Of a stretch of 42,349 nucleotides of DNA, positions 15,473-24,469 are shown one piece after another. The stretch is from Pseudomonadota bacterium. Lineage in GTDB: Bacteria > Desulfobacterota > Desulfobulbia > Desulfobulbales > Desulfocapsaceae. Under the pieces are notes generated by a model. It saw nothing but the letters and a program-made list of their open reading frames with translations, had not been told where the DNA came from and searched no databases. A program made the position numbers and the translations under genes. Location: assembly GCA_018821785.1 (NCBI GenBank), contig JAHJLI010000206.1, positions 1-42,349 on the forward strand, in the 5' to 3' direction. Position 1 is the stretch's first letter. Every line of letters begins with the position of its first letter.

Positions 15473-16104
15473 ACCCGTATTTTGTCTATGCCATCGGTTT
15501 TTTGGCCCAGATTCTTTTTTCGGCAAGGCTCCTTGTTCAATGGATATCTTCGGAAAAAGCAGGACGTGTCCTGTCCCCCCTGCTTTTCTGGCAACTCAGC
15601 ATCCTCGCATCCTTTCTTCTCGTACTCTATGGCGTTCTTCGCCATGATCTGGCCATCCTTCTCGGCCAGGCGGTTACCTATGGAATTTACATTCGCAACC
15701 TCTCTTATCATGGTTTCTGGAAAAAAATTCCCCGCCCCGCCAGAATATTTATTGTCGCTTTTCCCATCATGGCCATCTGCTGGCTAATCAGCGGCGAAAC
15801 CTATCATTTACAGAAGATCATCGGCAATAAAGATATCTCTTTTGCCCTTATGGTCTGGGGGTTGACCGGTCAGATTGTCTTTACCTTTCGTTTTGTCCTA
15901 CAATGGTTTTATTCCGAGAAGAAAAAACAATCGATCCTTCCGATCGAATTCTGGATCTTCAGCATTCTGGGTTCAATTATGGTCCTCAGCTATGCAATCA
16001 TCCGCAGGGATCCGGTTCTTTTTATCGGTCAACTCTTTGGTTTTGTCGTCTATTTCAGAAACACCCTGCTCTGGTGGCGACAACGCACACATCTTAACAC
16101 GTGA
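15469..16104 (+). CDS. Tandem LAB_N-domain membrane protein
   Basis: This 211-residue protein contains two copies of the lipid A biosynthesis N-terminal (LAB_N) module. The first is GFLAQILFSARLLVQWISSEKAGR with LLFWQLSILASFLLVLYG; the second is GLTGQIVFTFRFVLQWFYSEKKKQ with IEFWIFSILGSIMVLSYA. Each has about three hydrophobic helices, and both repeats keep the R(L/F)xxQW-S-EK motif. LAB_N domains are small membrane modules of uncertain biochemical role. Between a polyprenyl-phosphate sugar synthase and a GT39 transferase, this protein is a good candidate for flipping the lipid-linked sugar, standing where ArnE/ArnF would. That function is inferred only from position and membrane topology. 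Confidence 0.85.
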   Translation: MNPYFVYAIGFLAQILFSARLLVQWISSEKAGRVLSPLLFWQLSILASFLLVLYGVLRHDLAILLGQAVTYGIYIRNLSYHGFWKKIPRPARIFIVAFPIMAICWLISGETYHLQKIIGNKDISFALMVWGLTGQIVFTFRFVLQWFYSEKKKQSILPIEFWIFSILGSIMVLSYAIIRRDPVLFIGQLFGFVVYFRNTLLWWRQRTHLNT

Positions 16105-17618
16105 TGAAGATAACGACGGATCAAAAGGATCAAAAAAACCTGACGCTGCCCTTTCTCCTTGTACTTTGCGGCTATTTCGCTCTACATATTGCTCTCCGAG
16201 TGACGATTTCCGGCTCTCTTGATTATGACGAGGCCGAACAGGCTCTCCTTAGCCAATGGCTGCTGGCAGGCTACACCGAACAACCGCCGCTATATACCTG
16301 GATACAGCATTTCCTCTTCACCCTTTTTGGAAAAAACGTCTTTGCCGTCAGCCTCCTGAAAAACGGGCTTTTACTCCTCACCTACATCTGCGTTTTTTTT
16401 GCCGGCCGGGAAATCCTCGGTGACGACCGCCCGGCAATTCTTGCTGCCGTTTCCCTGCTCCTGATTCCACAAATCGGTTGGGAATCTCAACGGGACATGA
16501 CCCACACCACCCTGGTGGTCTTCGCTGCCGCAGCAACTCTCTGGCAGGTCTTGCGGCTGGTAAAAAACCAGCGCCTTATGAACTACTGTACACTTGGCCT
16601 TCTGCTTGGCACGGGATTCCTCGCCAAGGCGAATTTTGCCTTGTTTATTTTAGTGCTTTTGCTCACACTCTCCTGTTTCGCCGAAGGCAGGAAGGTCCTT
16701 TTTTCAAGAAAAATCCTTATCAGCCTCCTCATTACTGTAGCATTTACCGGAACCTACGTCCTTTGGATGGTCGGCAATCAGGACATCGTTTTTTCAGCCA
16801 CCTATAAATTTAAGCGTGCGGTTGAGAATTCCTGGCACAAAGGGCCCATCAGTTTGATTAGCACCATCTTTCAGTTCCTCACGCCGTTGTGGCTTATCTG
16901 CCTCTGTGTATTCCCGGCAGGTTTCAACCCGAAAGGGAATTCTGAGAGTGGCTTTCACCGGCGATTCATCAACAGATATCTGTTCTTCCTCCTCATCGTC
17001 CTCTTTACTGCAGTTATTGTTGGTAAAGTTACCTACGTGAAAGACAGATGGCTTCAACCGCTGTTGTTCGTCGTTCCAATATTTTTCTTTGCAAGGCTTT
17101 CTCTCGTCTCCATAACAGAATCACGGTTCAAGCTCTTTCTCAGAATTGTTGCTGTTGCCGCGCTGGCCATATACCTTGTTTTTACAATTCGCGTCGCCGG
17201 CGCCTCCTTTACCGGTCGGGTTTGCCGATTAAATTATCCCTTCACCATCGTGGCAGATGAAATGCGCCGACTGGGTTTTACCAACGGTCTTATTATCAGC
17301 GACGATCGCTTTGTCGCAGGCAACCTTCATGTCCAGTTCCCCGGCAGCACAGCCTTGATTCCGAAATATCACTTTGAGACACTGGTCGACAACACCCGAT
17401 ACTCACAAGCCGCGGTGGTGTGGCAAGCTGCCCAATTGTCTGAAATTCCTGCTGATCTCCAGAATTTTCTCGAGACCACGTACAAGCTCCAGGTCACCGA
17501 TTATCCGGTTCACTATCTTGAACTCCCCTATCTTTTTGCCAACAGCCAAACGGTAACCCTCGCCGTCCTCCTCCTCCCTCTAGCTACGCCTCAAAAACCT
17601 GCCTTGGGAGCCCCGTAA
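16104..17618 (+). CDS. GT39/ArnT-like GT-C membrane glycosyltransferase
   Basis: The roughly 504-residue protein has about ten to twelve hydrophobic segments and an N-terminal periplasmic motif DYDEAEQALLSQWLLAGY. The acidic DxDE-like site is the catalytic feature of ArnT/PMT enzymes, which use a lipid-linked sugar. It then has EQPPLYTWIQHFLF and GFLAKANFALF, both typical of GT39. The predicted role is to transfer a sugar from polyprenyl phosphate to a lipid or protein acceptor on the periplasmic side. ATG 16104 overlaps the LAB_N stop as TGATG; GTG at 16101 is also possible. The acceptor cannot be read from the sequence. Confidence 0.87.
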   Translation: MKITTDQKDQKNLTLPFLLVLCGYFALHIALRVTISGSLDYDEAEQALLSQWLLAGYTEQPPLYTWIQHFLFTLFGKNVFAVSLLKNGLLLLTYICVFFAGREILGDDRPAILAAVSLLLIPQIGWESQRDMTHTTLVVFAAAATLWQVLRLVKNQRLMNYCTLGLLLGTGFLAKANFALFILVLLLTLSCFAEGRKVLFSRKILISLLITVAFTGTYVLWMVGNQDIVFSATYKFKRAVENSWHKGPISLISTIFQFLTPLWLICLCVFPAGFNPKGNSESGFHRRFINRYLFFLLIVLFTAVIVGKVTYVKDRWLQPLLFVVPIFFFARLSLVSITESRFKLFLRIVAVAALAIYLVFTIRVAGASFTGRVCRLNYPFTIVADEMRRLGFTNGLIISDDRFVAGNLHVQFPGSTALIPKYHFETLVDNTRYSQAAVVWQAAQLSEIPADLQNFLETTYKLQVTDYPVHYLELPYLFANSQTVTLAVLLLPLATPQKPALGAP

Positions 17619-18008
17619 AGCCGATGACCTGACTGCGGCCACACCGACTTGTTGGAAGGAAAGCCATCAGATAAAATTTGCATGTTATTTGCGAAGAATG
17701 TTTCATGAAGGGGCATATATCCAAGAGAGCTGTATCATATAAATCCAGCTTATCGGACTTAAGCAAATCAACACTTTTATCATTTTTATTCATTTCCGAT
17801 CACATAATGGACCAGATGCATTTCGCTCGGCAGAAGAATCTATTTCCCAAAATAGATTGACAGATGGCCAGAGGTCTCGCAGTATATTCTATTGACGGTT
17901 TGTCTCTCATCAATACCTTAGAAATTCCTTTCTGGTTTTTTAGAATGTATTTCGTGAAGGTACTAATCGCCCTCTTTGTGTGGGAGGTTAAAACGTAACA
18001 GGACAAGT
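17619..18008. other. Intergenic region containing repeat copy 2
   Basis: This 390-bp gap between the GT39 gene and DUF2062 contains repeat copy 2 (17911-17990), which ends 18 bp before the DUF2062 start codon. The remaining sequence is AT-rich with no protein-like frame. Confidence 0.4.
17911..17990 (+). repeat. Two-hairpin dispersed repeat, copy 2
   Basis: Arms CAATACCTTAGAAATTCCTT and GAATGTATTTCGTGAAGGTA are followed by a second small stem (CCC..GGG, 17970-17983) and the shared end GGAGGTTA. Orientation is as copy 1. It is the most diverged copy in the inner arm. It sits directly upstream of DUF2062, so it would lie in that gene's 5' leader if transcribed. Confidence 0.7.
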
Positions 18009-18566
18009 ATGGTTGATTTCTCTCAGATAAAAAATAAAAAAAATCGCCTTCTGCGTTTACGTCCGGCTTTGCGATGGGTTCTTAAGTTGCGCAGCTCGCC
18101 TCGGTCCATTGCCGGTGGATTGGGGCTGGGCATGTTCATCGCCTTTACCCCCACCGTAGGTATCCAGATCATCCTGGCATTTTTGGCCGCCACCCTGTGT
18201 AGAGTTAACCGAGCGGCGGCCATCGTCCCTGTGTGGATCACTAACCCGGTTACCGTTACCCCCGTCTATACTTTTAATTACTGGCTGGGCTCGCTTATAT
18301 GGCCTGGTCCACCACTCTCCGAGGTGAAGGAGTTGTTCAGCCACCTCGGCAGAGCCCTGACCCACCTGCAATTCTGGGAGATGAAAGAGGCTGTTCTTGC
18401 CATGCTGCAAATCGGTATGGAAATTCTCATTCCCTTGTTGATCGGCAGTATTGAAGTCGGGGTGATCTCGGGAATTCTCACATATATCATTTCCCTGAAA
18501 CTGCTCACCTTCTTTTTAACCAGAAGGGCTGAGAAACGGTTGTTGAACAACAGGCAGCGACCGTGA
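18009..18566 (+). CDS. DUF2062 membrane protein
   Basis: This 185-residue protein matches DUF2062: RLRPALRWVLKLRSSPRSIAGGLGLGMFIAF, then PTVGIQIILAFLAATLCRVNRAAAIVPVWITNPVT, with the conserved GxFxxFxPxxGxQ and ITNPxT motifs and three hydrophobic segments. The family is often found fused to or beside GT2 glycosyltransferases and has no assigned biochemical role. The ATG at 18009 (MVDFSQIKN) is preferred over the upstream one at 17976, because that would translate part of repeat copy 2. An AGGA sits 7 bp before 18009. Confidence 0.8.
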   Translation: MVDFSQIKNKKNRLLRLRPALRWVLKLRSSPRSIAGGLGLGMFIAFTPTVGIQIILAFLAATLCRVNRAAAIVPVWITNPVTVTPVYTFNYWLGSLIWPGPPLSEVKELFSHLGRALTHLQFWEMKEAVLAMLQIGMEILIPLLIGSIEVGVISGILTYIISLKLLTFFLTRRAEKRLLNNRQRP

Positions 18567-18617
18567 CCACGGCTGATTTAACTTTAGAAAAAAGTACATT
18601 CTTATGCGAATAATTCA

Positions 18618-20447
18618 TTACCCATCTCGTTTCCGAACGGTCATTTGACATCTGTCACAATCAAACCCCAACTGATATTCCCCGGTATTGTCGACGAGGA
18701 CCAAGGGTTCAACAATTTCTGAAACGTTGTGGCCCATCTTCGCACATATTGTCAGTTGCGCCCGAATACAGTATTTGCAGGTCATCAAGGCGCAATCAGC
18801 AATATCTTTTGCTTTCAGCCGGGACCTGTTGATCCTCTGCACTCCGTGCCGCTGATAAAACTTCAGGGCCTTGCTGTTGCCGATATTGTCGAGAAAGCCT
18901 AATTCCTCCGCCGGCCAGGGATAATCATTAATCGTCTGCTCGGCGTATTCGCTTCTATACCCTTGTTGCCTCTTTGCCAGATGTTCGTCCAATCCATTTC
19001 GCCGCAATTCGTTGAAGACGGCTGCCGAATAAAAGGCGCCGGTTTGCAGGTCGACCTCCACCCTCTGCACCGAAAAGTGGGTTCCACCACATTTTTTTAA
19101 CTGTCTTTCCGCCATTGCCACGATTGTGCCGGCCTGTCTGGCGATCTCTTTTTCGGCTTTCAGAGCAGTTTTTGAGACAAAACCATCTTCATCGCACAGG
19201 GTCATGAGTAACCCATCGACAGTTTCAGTAAGTTCGATCAATACCTCCAGGGTACGACACTGCGCACTCCCGGCAAGTTGCTTGGCAAAGGCTGTATCAG
19301 CGTTGCGATATACAAGAGTACCCATCGGCACCACCATGGCATCCTTGGGATGAATTTTACCCTTATCAACCCGATTGACTTTTACGCCCACCAACCTGCC
19401 CTGAGAATCAAAGAAACACAAACCGTCGCCATTGTTGATGGTCTCGCTTGTCGCCAAGGTGAAAAAGTCCTTTCCCACATCAACCACCTGCCCCAGTTCC
19501 TGTCCCGTCGACTTGGGACTCTCCAGTGCTCCTGGCCTATTTCTCTTTTTCTTGAGAAAATAATTGGTCTTCCCCCGGTTGAACGATTTTGCCGTGTCAG
19601 GCACAAATGAAAAACTGCAGCGACCGGATGATTTGCGCGCAAGCCCGGCATCCGCCTCAATGAGTTCATCGAGAGCCTGTCGGTAAAATGCCGTTACATT
19701 TTTTACATATGCTTCACCTTTCAGACGCCCCTCAATCTTGAAGGAATCGATCCCGGCAGCGATAAGATCGGCAAGATGAGCCGAGAGATCCAAATCTCGC
19801 ATGCTGAGCAGATATCGATCGTGGACGAGGATTTTCCCCCGACCATCACGAAGCGTATATTTATGGCGGCAGAATTGGGCGCACTCGCCCCGGTTGGCGC
19901 TCCTCCCGGCCACGACCTCACTCATATAACACTGACCGCTGTAAGAAACACACAAGGCACCATGAACGAAAAATTCAAGGGTCGCGGTGGTGGCCGCACG
20001 GATCGCCCGAATCTGCATAAGGCTCAATTCTCTGGCTAGGACAACCTGCCTGAATCCTACGTTCTCAAGAAATTGCACCTTCGAAATGGTGCGGTTATTG
20101 GTCTGGGTTGAGGCATGCAGAGGGATTGGCGGCAAGTGGCACTCAAGGAGTCCCATGTCCTGAATGATGAGGGCATCTACACCGATTTCCTGCAGCTGCC
20201 AGGCAAGTCGGGCGGCGAGGTCGAGCTCACGATCATCGAAGATGGTGTTCAGGGCAACATAGACCTTCACCCGGAACGTATGGGCGGCGATCACCAGTTT
20301 TTCGATATCCGCCAGACTGTTGGCGGCAGCAGCCCTGGCGCTAAACTGAGGTCCGCCGATGTAGACGGCATCGGCACCATGGTCAATGGCGGCAAGGCCA
20401 CAAGCAAGATTTTTGGCGGGTGCCAGTAATTCCAGGGCTCGTTTCAC
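18618..20447 (-). CDS. U32 peptidase-family protein with DUF3656, RlhA/YhbU-type
   Basis: The 609-residue protein is in the U32 family: LELLAPAKNLACGLAAIDHGADAVYIGG start, LEFFVHGALCVSYSGQCYMS (about 158-176), and RGECAQFCRHKY (187-197), the block with four iron-sulphur cysteines (Cys166, 173, 189, 193). It continues with SFKIEGRLK and a C-terminal DUF3656-like region. A Cys-rich tail (CKYCIRAQLTICAKMG and FDCDRCQMT) suggests a second metal site. Characterised relatives (RlhA, TrhP, UbiU/V) are Fe-S dependent hydroxylases of RNA or quinones rather than proteases. GTG at 20447 overlaps the DOMON stop, so translation is coupled. The ferredoxin gene is two genes upstream. Confidence 0.85.
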   Translation of the reverse strand: MKRALELLAPAKNLACGLAAIDHGADAVYIGGPQFSARAAAANSLADIEKLVIAAHTFRVKVYVALNTIFDDRELDLAARLAWQLQEIGVDALIIQDMGLLECHLPPIPLHASTQTNNRTISKVQFLENVGFRQVVLARELSLMQIRAIRAATTATLEFFVHGALCVSYSGQCYMSEVVAGRSANRGECAQFCRHKYTLRDGRGKILVHDRYLLSMRDLDLSAHLADLIAAGIDSFKIEGRLKGEAYVKNVTAFYRQALDELIEADAGLARKSSGRCSFSFVPDTAKSFNRGKTNYFLKKKRNRPGALESPKSTGQELGQVVDVGKDFFTLATSETINNGDGLCFFDSQGRLVGVKVNRVDKGKIHPKDAMVVPMGTLVYRNADTAFAKQLAGSAQCRTLEVLIELTETVDGLLMTLCDEDGFVSKTALKAEKEIARQAGTIVAMAERQLKKCGGTHFSVQRVEVDLQTGAFYSAAVFNELRRNGLDEHLAKRQQGYRSEYAEQTINDYPWPAEELGFLDNIGNSKALKFYQRHGVQRINRSRLKAKDIADCALMTCKYCIRAQLTICAKMGHNVSEIVEPLVLVDNTGEYQLGFDCDRCQMTVRKRDG

Positions 20448-21019
20448 TTCTTTGCCACTCCCGGCAACACAATCAGAAAACTCTTTCTAATATGGAAATC
20501 CGGCATGGCCTCTAAGTGATCAATTGCCCAATATGACACTGCCCCTGTGGTGTCGAAAACAACCCCGGCGGCCCCCACTTCAAGTCCTAGACAATCCGGG
20601 ACAATCTTCTTCACATTGATCCGGCAGGCCAGAGAAAATGTATCACCATCTCTGGCCATATGACAGGTAAGCCGGTCAACTGACGCATCCTCATGCATTC
20701 CCTGCCGATAATCGGTGAAATGATACAGGTTCCAGCAGCCGCCAGGACCAAGATTCACCTCCCAATATGCCGATTCGCCTGGAATTCCGAAAAAAATCTC
20801 AAAACACGTTTGCCGCCACAGGTCATGGCGTCGAGAAATAGCTGCGCACGGGGCGGGCCAGACAACGCTCCGCAAATCCCCCTCGAGCCTATATTCGATA
20901 GCTAGCACCCCGGGCAGCCGGTGAAGTGATCCTCCAAAGCAGAAGCCATGAGAATCTCTGACGGGTGCAAATGGTCGGAGTTGAAAATGGTATCCGTGCC
21001 TGCCCTGTGTCTCCGTCAC
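20444..21019 (-). CDS. DOMON-like domain protein
   Basis: This 191-residue cytoplasmic-looking protein has the features of the bacterial DOMON-like family: YRLEGDLRSVVWP, DLWRQTCFEIFFG, AYWEVNLGPGGCWNLYHFTDYRQGM and FSLACRINV. DOMON folds are beta sandwiches that bind haem or sugars, but no clear haem ligand pair could be assigned here. There is no signal peptide. It starts with GTG at 21019, 18 bp after the ferredoxin gene, and overlaps the U32 gene by 4 bp. The three therefore look like one transcript. Function within that set is unknown. Confidence 0.75.
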   Translation of the reverse strand: MTETQGRHGYHFQLRPFAPVRDSHGFCFGGSLHRLPGVLAIEYRLEGDLRSVVWPAPCAAISRRHDLWRQTCFEIFFGIPGESAYWEVNLGPGGCWNLYHFTDYRQGMHEDASVDRLTCHMARDGDTFSLACRINVKKIVPDCLGLEVGAAGVVFDTTGAVSYWAIDHLEAMPDFHIRKSFLIVLPGVAKK

Positions 21020-21036
21020 AACCGTCCCTGACGACT

Positions 21037-21234
21037 CTATTCTTCCTCAATGTCAATGCAATCGACAGGACAAGCCGCAGCAGCGTCTTCAATACACTCA
21101 TCATCCTCTGAGTACTGTTCATACACATAGGCCTTTTCCGTCTCATCATCAAAACCGAATACATCGGGGCAAAGCTCAATACAGCTCTGGCAACCGATAC
21201 ACTCCTCATCTTCCAATGTAACCTTTACCGCCAT
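21037..21234 (-). CDS. Single-cluster [4Fe-4S] ferredoxin
   Basis: The 65-residue acidic protein is like Desulfovibrio ferredoxins I and II. It has ECIGCQSCIELCPDVF (Cys12, 15, 18, 22) and ACPVDCI (Cys55, 59). One [4Fe-4S] cluster is expected. Cys22 and Cys47 or Cys59 may form a disulphide or allow a 3Fe/4Fe change, as in Desulfovibrio. It is a soluble low-potential electron carrier in the cytoplasm, and could supply electrons to the co-transcribed U32 protein. The ATG at 21234 follows GGAGG; the longer frame to 21288 is not ferredoxin-like. Confidence 0.92.
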   Translation of the reverse strand: MAVKVTLEDEECIGCQSCIELCPDVFGFDDETEKAYVYEQYSEDDECIEDAAAACPVDCIDIEEE

Positions 21235-21454
21235 CCGTAAACCTCCTTGAAGTATCGACTTGATATATCTTGATTTTTCAAGACACAACCTCTATTTCGA
21301 AAAAGCACTGGAATCGATACAAAAAGTAAAACCGTAAAAGAACCAGAGCAATTTCTTGCACGCATCACTGAGCAGCATCGATTACTTCATCGATATTTTT
21401 GTTTATATCCGTATTTTCCTCATAATCAATAGAAAAAACTCTTTTCCGAAATTC

Positions 21455-21530
21455 TAACCCCCCGCGCAAGGAAAGATAAATACCTTCACGAAATTCATTC
21501 TTAAAAACAAGAAATGATTTTCTAAACAAC
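21455..21530 (-). repeat. Two-hairpin dispersed repeat, copy 3
   Basis: Read on the minus strand: GTTGTTTAGAAAATCATTTC, a T-rich loop, AAGAATGAATTTCGTGAAGG, then a GC-rich second stem (CC..GGGGGG) and the shared end GGTTAG. The arm provides the last residues and the TAG stop (21522-21524) of the beta-CASP gene. This is the third case where a copy touches the 3' end of a gene. Confidence 0.72.
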
Positions 21531-23099
21531 AACACTTTGGCCGTGGAGAGGGACCACCACATTGTACCCCTCGCCACGAAGATACTCGGCAAACGCAAGA
21601 GTTTGTTCCTCTTCTCCATGCACCAGAGCAATCTTTTTCACCGTCAGATTGGAATCCTTCAATACCCGCATGAGTTCTTGTCTATCCCCATGAGCACTGA
21701 AACCACCAAGGGTAACTACTCTTGCCTTCAGCGGGTAATCCTTGTTATAAAAACGCACCATGGGTGCCAAACCTTTTCGACCTTCGGCATTATATTTTTC
21801 ACCAATCTCCTGCAGATGTCTGCCAAAGGTATTCTGGCCCATATACCCTACTATCAGAACCGTATTACGTTCGTCATGGATCTTGTGGCGGAGGTGGTGC
21901 AACACCCGACCACCCTCACACATGCCTGATCCGGCCAGCACAATGTGCGACCGCTGGTCACGGTTCAGCGCAATCGACTCTTCAACACTCTGCACAAACT
22001 TCAACTGGAGAAAATCAAACGGATTCAGGCCTTTTTTAAGAAAGGCTTCATGGGTTTCCTTGTCATATGTTTCTGGATGCTCCCCAAAAACATGGGTGAT
22101 CTGGGTTGCCAGTGGGCTGTCTACCCAGACCGGCATGGGCGGCACTTCCCGGGCAAGATAGAGCTCATGGAGAAAATAGATCAGTTCCTGGGTCCGGCCG
22201 TAGGCAAAAGCCGGAATGATGACAGAACCGCCCCGATCGAAGGTTTCGACCAGAACCTTTTTGAGGAGGGGCTTCATATCCTGCACTGGTTCGTGAAAAC
22301 GGTTGCCGTAGGTGCTCTCCATAATGAACAGATCGATATTGCGATGTTCCTCGGCAAAATTAAGAGTCGGATCTTTGATGATCGGCTTATTAAATCGCCC
22401 CAAGTCGCCCGAGTAGAGCACTGTTTTTGTCTTGCCTTCCCCCTGGTAACGAATGAGCGACATGGCCGAACCAAGGATATGCCCGGCCTCATAAAAAGTG
22501 CAGGTCAAACCCTCGCCTATGGTGACCGTTTCACCATAGGGAACACCTTGGAAATAGCTCAGCGCTTCCTCCACCTCGGTCATTGTATAAAGGGGAGTAA
22601 TCACCTCGAGATGATGCTCTGTCAGAAGCTTTTCAATGATTTCTCTGCGGAGACCATGTTCTCCGGATTTCAGTATGGATTTTATTTCCTGCAGATCTTC
22701 CCCTGAGATAGCATTCTTCCCATCGCCGGTTTTGACCTTCGCCAGAAATGCTTTGGCCGTTTTATAGTTGAGGTAGGAGGCGTCGCCTTCCTGAATCTTG
22801 GCCGAATCCCGAAGCAGATATTCACTGGCAGCGGCTGTAGCCCTAGAGCAGAATATCTGCCCTTTGAAGCCTTTCCTGGTAACCATCGGCACACGCCCGG
22901 AATGATCGATATGGGCATGGGAGAGAATCATATTGGTCAAGATTTTCGGATCAACGGGTAAAACCCGGTTCTTCGCCTCGGTTTCCTTGCGTTTTCCTTG
23001 GAATAACCCGCAATCCAAGAGAAGAATGTCGTCGTCGGTTGTCACCGTATGAAACGACCCGGTAACCTCTCGGGTTGCGCCGAAAAATGAAACGTGCAT
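21522..23099 (-). CDS. MBL-fold beta-CASP ribonuclease
   Basis: The 525-residue protein has metallo-beta-lactamase motif HAHIDHSG (His61, His63, Asp65, His66), YEAGHILGSAM (third metal-binding His) and SGDLGR. The beta-CASP parts are IMESTYGNR, VDSPLATQITHVF and GGFSAHGDRQELM near the end. This is the CPSF73/YSH1-like class of RNA-processing nucleases, here bacterial, with a C-terminal RMMBL-type segment. Substrates are probably RNA, such as mRNA turnover or 3' processing. Length is normal. The ATG follows AAGGAG. A methyltransferase gene is upstream on the same strand, about 130 bp away. Confidence 0.9.
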   Translation of the reverse strand: MHVSFFGATREVTGSFHTVTTDDDILLLDCGLFQGKRKETEAKNRVLPVDPKILTNMILSHAHIDHSGRVPMVTRKGFKGQIFCSRATAAASEYLLRDSAKIQEGDASYLNYKTAKAFLAKVKTGDGKNAISGEDLQEIKSILKSGEHGLRREIIEKLLTEHHLEVITPLYTMTEVEEALSYFQGVPYGETVTIGEGLTCTFYEAGHILGSAMSLIRYQGEGKTKTVLYSGDLGRFNKPIIKDPTLNFAEEHRNIDLFIMESTYGNRFHEPVQDMKPLLKKVLVETFDRGGSVIIPAFAYGRTQELIYFLHELYLAREVPPMPVWVDSPLATQITHVFGEHPETYDKETHEAFLKKGLNPFDFLQLKFVQSVEESIALNRDQRSHIVLAGSGMCEGGRVLHHLRHKIHDERNTVLIVGYMGQNTFGRHLQEIGEKYNAEGRKGLAPMVRFYNKDYPLKARVVTLGGFSAHGDRQELMRVLKDSNLTVKKIALVHGEEEQTLAFAEYLRGEGYNVVVPLHGQSVVV

Positions 23100-23128
23100 A
23101 GCTGCTCCTTAATCAAGTCTCCAGTTTG

Positions 23129-23155
23129 ATGCCGCCCGATACTTGCCTGCGGCAT
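23129..23155 (-). other. Short inverted repeat between Trm5-like gene and beta-CASP gene
   Basis: ATGCCGC (23129-23135) and GCGGCAT (23149-23155) form a perfect 7-bp stem around a 13-nt loop. It lies downstream of the Trm5-like gene and 30 bp upstream of the beta-CASP start. There is no T-run after it, so a factor-independent terminator is unlikely. It may be a leader hairpin of the beta-CASP mRNA. Confidence 0.3.
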
Positions 23156-23231
23156 GCCGATTTGCCTAGTACTTAACAAACGAGGAACCAAAACTCAACC
23201 GCAATCCCTTGTCTTTGATACCGAAGTGAAA

Positions 23232-24062
23232 TTAGCAAATCCGGGCATCGATACAGATTCTATAGGTCCGAGGTCCACAATGCCCGCACCTGATGATAGT
23301 GAAATTCTTAACTCTCCGGTTGCAGGCTCTGCAGGAGTCAGTGATTTTTGCAACCGAGTCAATAAAGGCATTGGGTCTTTGAAAATCATAAAAATGCAAG
23401 TATCCGCCAGGCTTCAATGCCTGGAGGGCATCGGGGAGAAAGGTCACAGCTGTGGCAGGCAGGGGCATGACAACCCTGTCAAAACGTTCGCTGAGTGTAG
23501 GAAGCACATCACAAACATCGCCAAGATACAGGATAATATTCCCAAGATTTTTGTTGAGCTGCAGATTTTGCAGGGCATAAGCATGGGCCTCCGGATTTTT
23601 TTCTATCCCGACAATAGCCCTGGCACTGCTGAACTGCGAAATGACCAGAGGATAGGGGGCAATACCCGAAAAAAGTACGAGAACCGACTCACCAGGGGTA
23701 ACAAGGGAAGCGATCCGTCGCCTTTCATTTCCGCTCCTTACCGAAAAGTAGACACTTTCCGGATTAAGACGCAGGCGAATTGCAAATTCCTTCACCTCCG
23801 TTTCCTTTCTATTTTCTCCGGCGAGGATGGAGAGGGGGATGGTCCTGAACTCACCGCCATAAAGTCCGGCTCGTTTTGCAACCACCTTAATTCTTCGGTT
23901 GCCGGCCAATATTGCATTGGCGATAAGCTTTTCGTGGGACTTCAGTATTTCGGGGATAATGATGATGGCAATATCCCCCACCACATCATATGACCCTACA
24001 AATGCCTGCTGTTCTTCTGCTGTCAACACTCCAGACAGGGAGTCTTTCAAGCGCATCGTCAT
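23232..24062 (-). CDS. Trm5-like class I SAM methyltransferase
   Basis: The 276-residue protein resembles Trm5/Tyw2 (Met_10) methyltransferases. It has a D1-like YDVVGDIAIIIIPE near the N-terminus, VLVLFSGIAPYPLVIS as the SAM motif I region, and RAIVGIEKNPEAHAYALQNL for motif II with acidic Glu. Motif IV reads FDRVVMPLPATA, where Trm5 has DRVVMNLP. Known Trm5 enzymes make m1G37 in archaeal and eukaryotic tRNA. In bacteria TrmD normally does this, so the substrate here is uncertain. The C-terminus is Cys-rich (CRACNRR and CGHCGPRTYRICIDARIC), which is unusual. The start at 24062 follows AGGGG. Confidence 0.75.
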   Translation of the reverse strand: MTMRLKDSLSGVLTAEEQQAFVGSYDVVGDIAIIIIPEILKSHEKLIANAILAGNRRIKVVAKRAGLYGGEFRTIPLSILAGENRKETEVKEFAIRLRLNPESVYFSVRSGNERRRIASLVTPGESVLVLFSGIAPYPLVISQFSSARAIVGIEKNPEAHAYALQNLQLNKNLGNIILYLGDVCDVLPTLSERFDRVVMPLPATAVTFLPDALQALKPGGYLHFYDFQRPNAFIDSVAKITDSCRACNRRVKNFTIIRCGHCGPRTYRICIDARIC

Positions 24063-24166
24063 CGCTCTATCCCCTAATCAATGAAAAACAGCGTCATGGA
24101 AATTCAATGTTCCAAGACGCTGCTGAGGTTGTAACAGATACGGATGTGGTGTGAACAGTCAGAAAA

Positions 24167-24426
<260 letters not shown>

Positions 24427-24439
24427 ACCCGAATCTTCT

Positions 24440-24469
24440 TATATACTCGTACTTATAAATAAATTTCAA
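24440..24469 (-). promoter_or_regulatory. Candidate promoter for the cold-shock gene
   Basis: On the minus strand, TTGAAA (24469-24464), an 18-bp spacer and TATATA (24445-24440) match a sigma-70-type promoter well. The transcript would have a leader of about 65 nt, which includes the whole hairpin at 24400-24426. Confidence 0.5.

Noticed and set aside
21365-21631. Minus-strand 88-codon frame across repeat copy 3
   Set aside because: It overlaps the end of the beta-CASP gene and reads through the repeat; composition is not protein-like.
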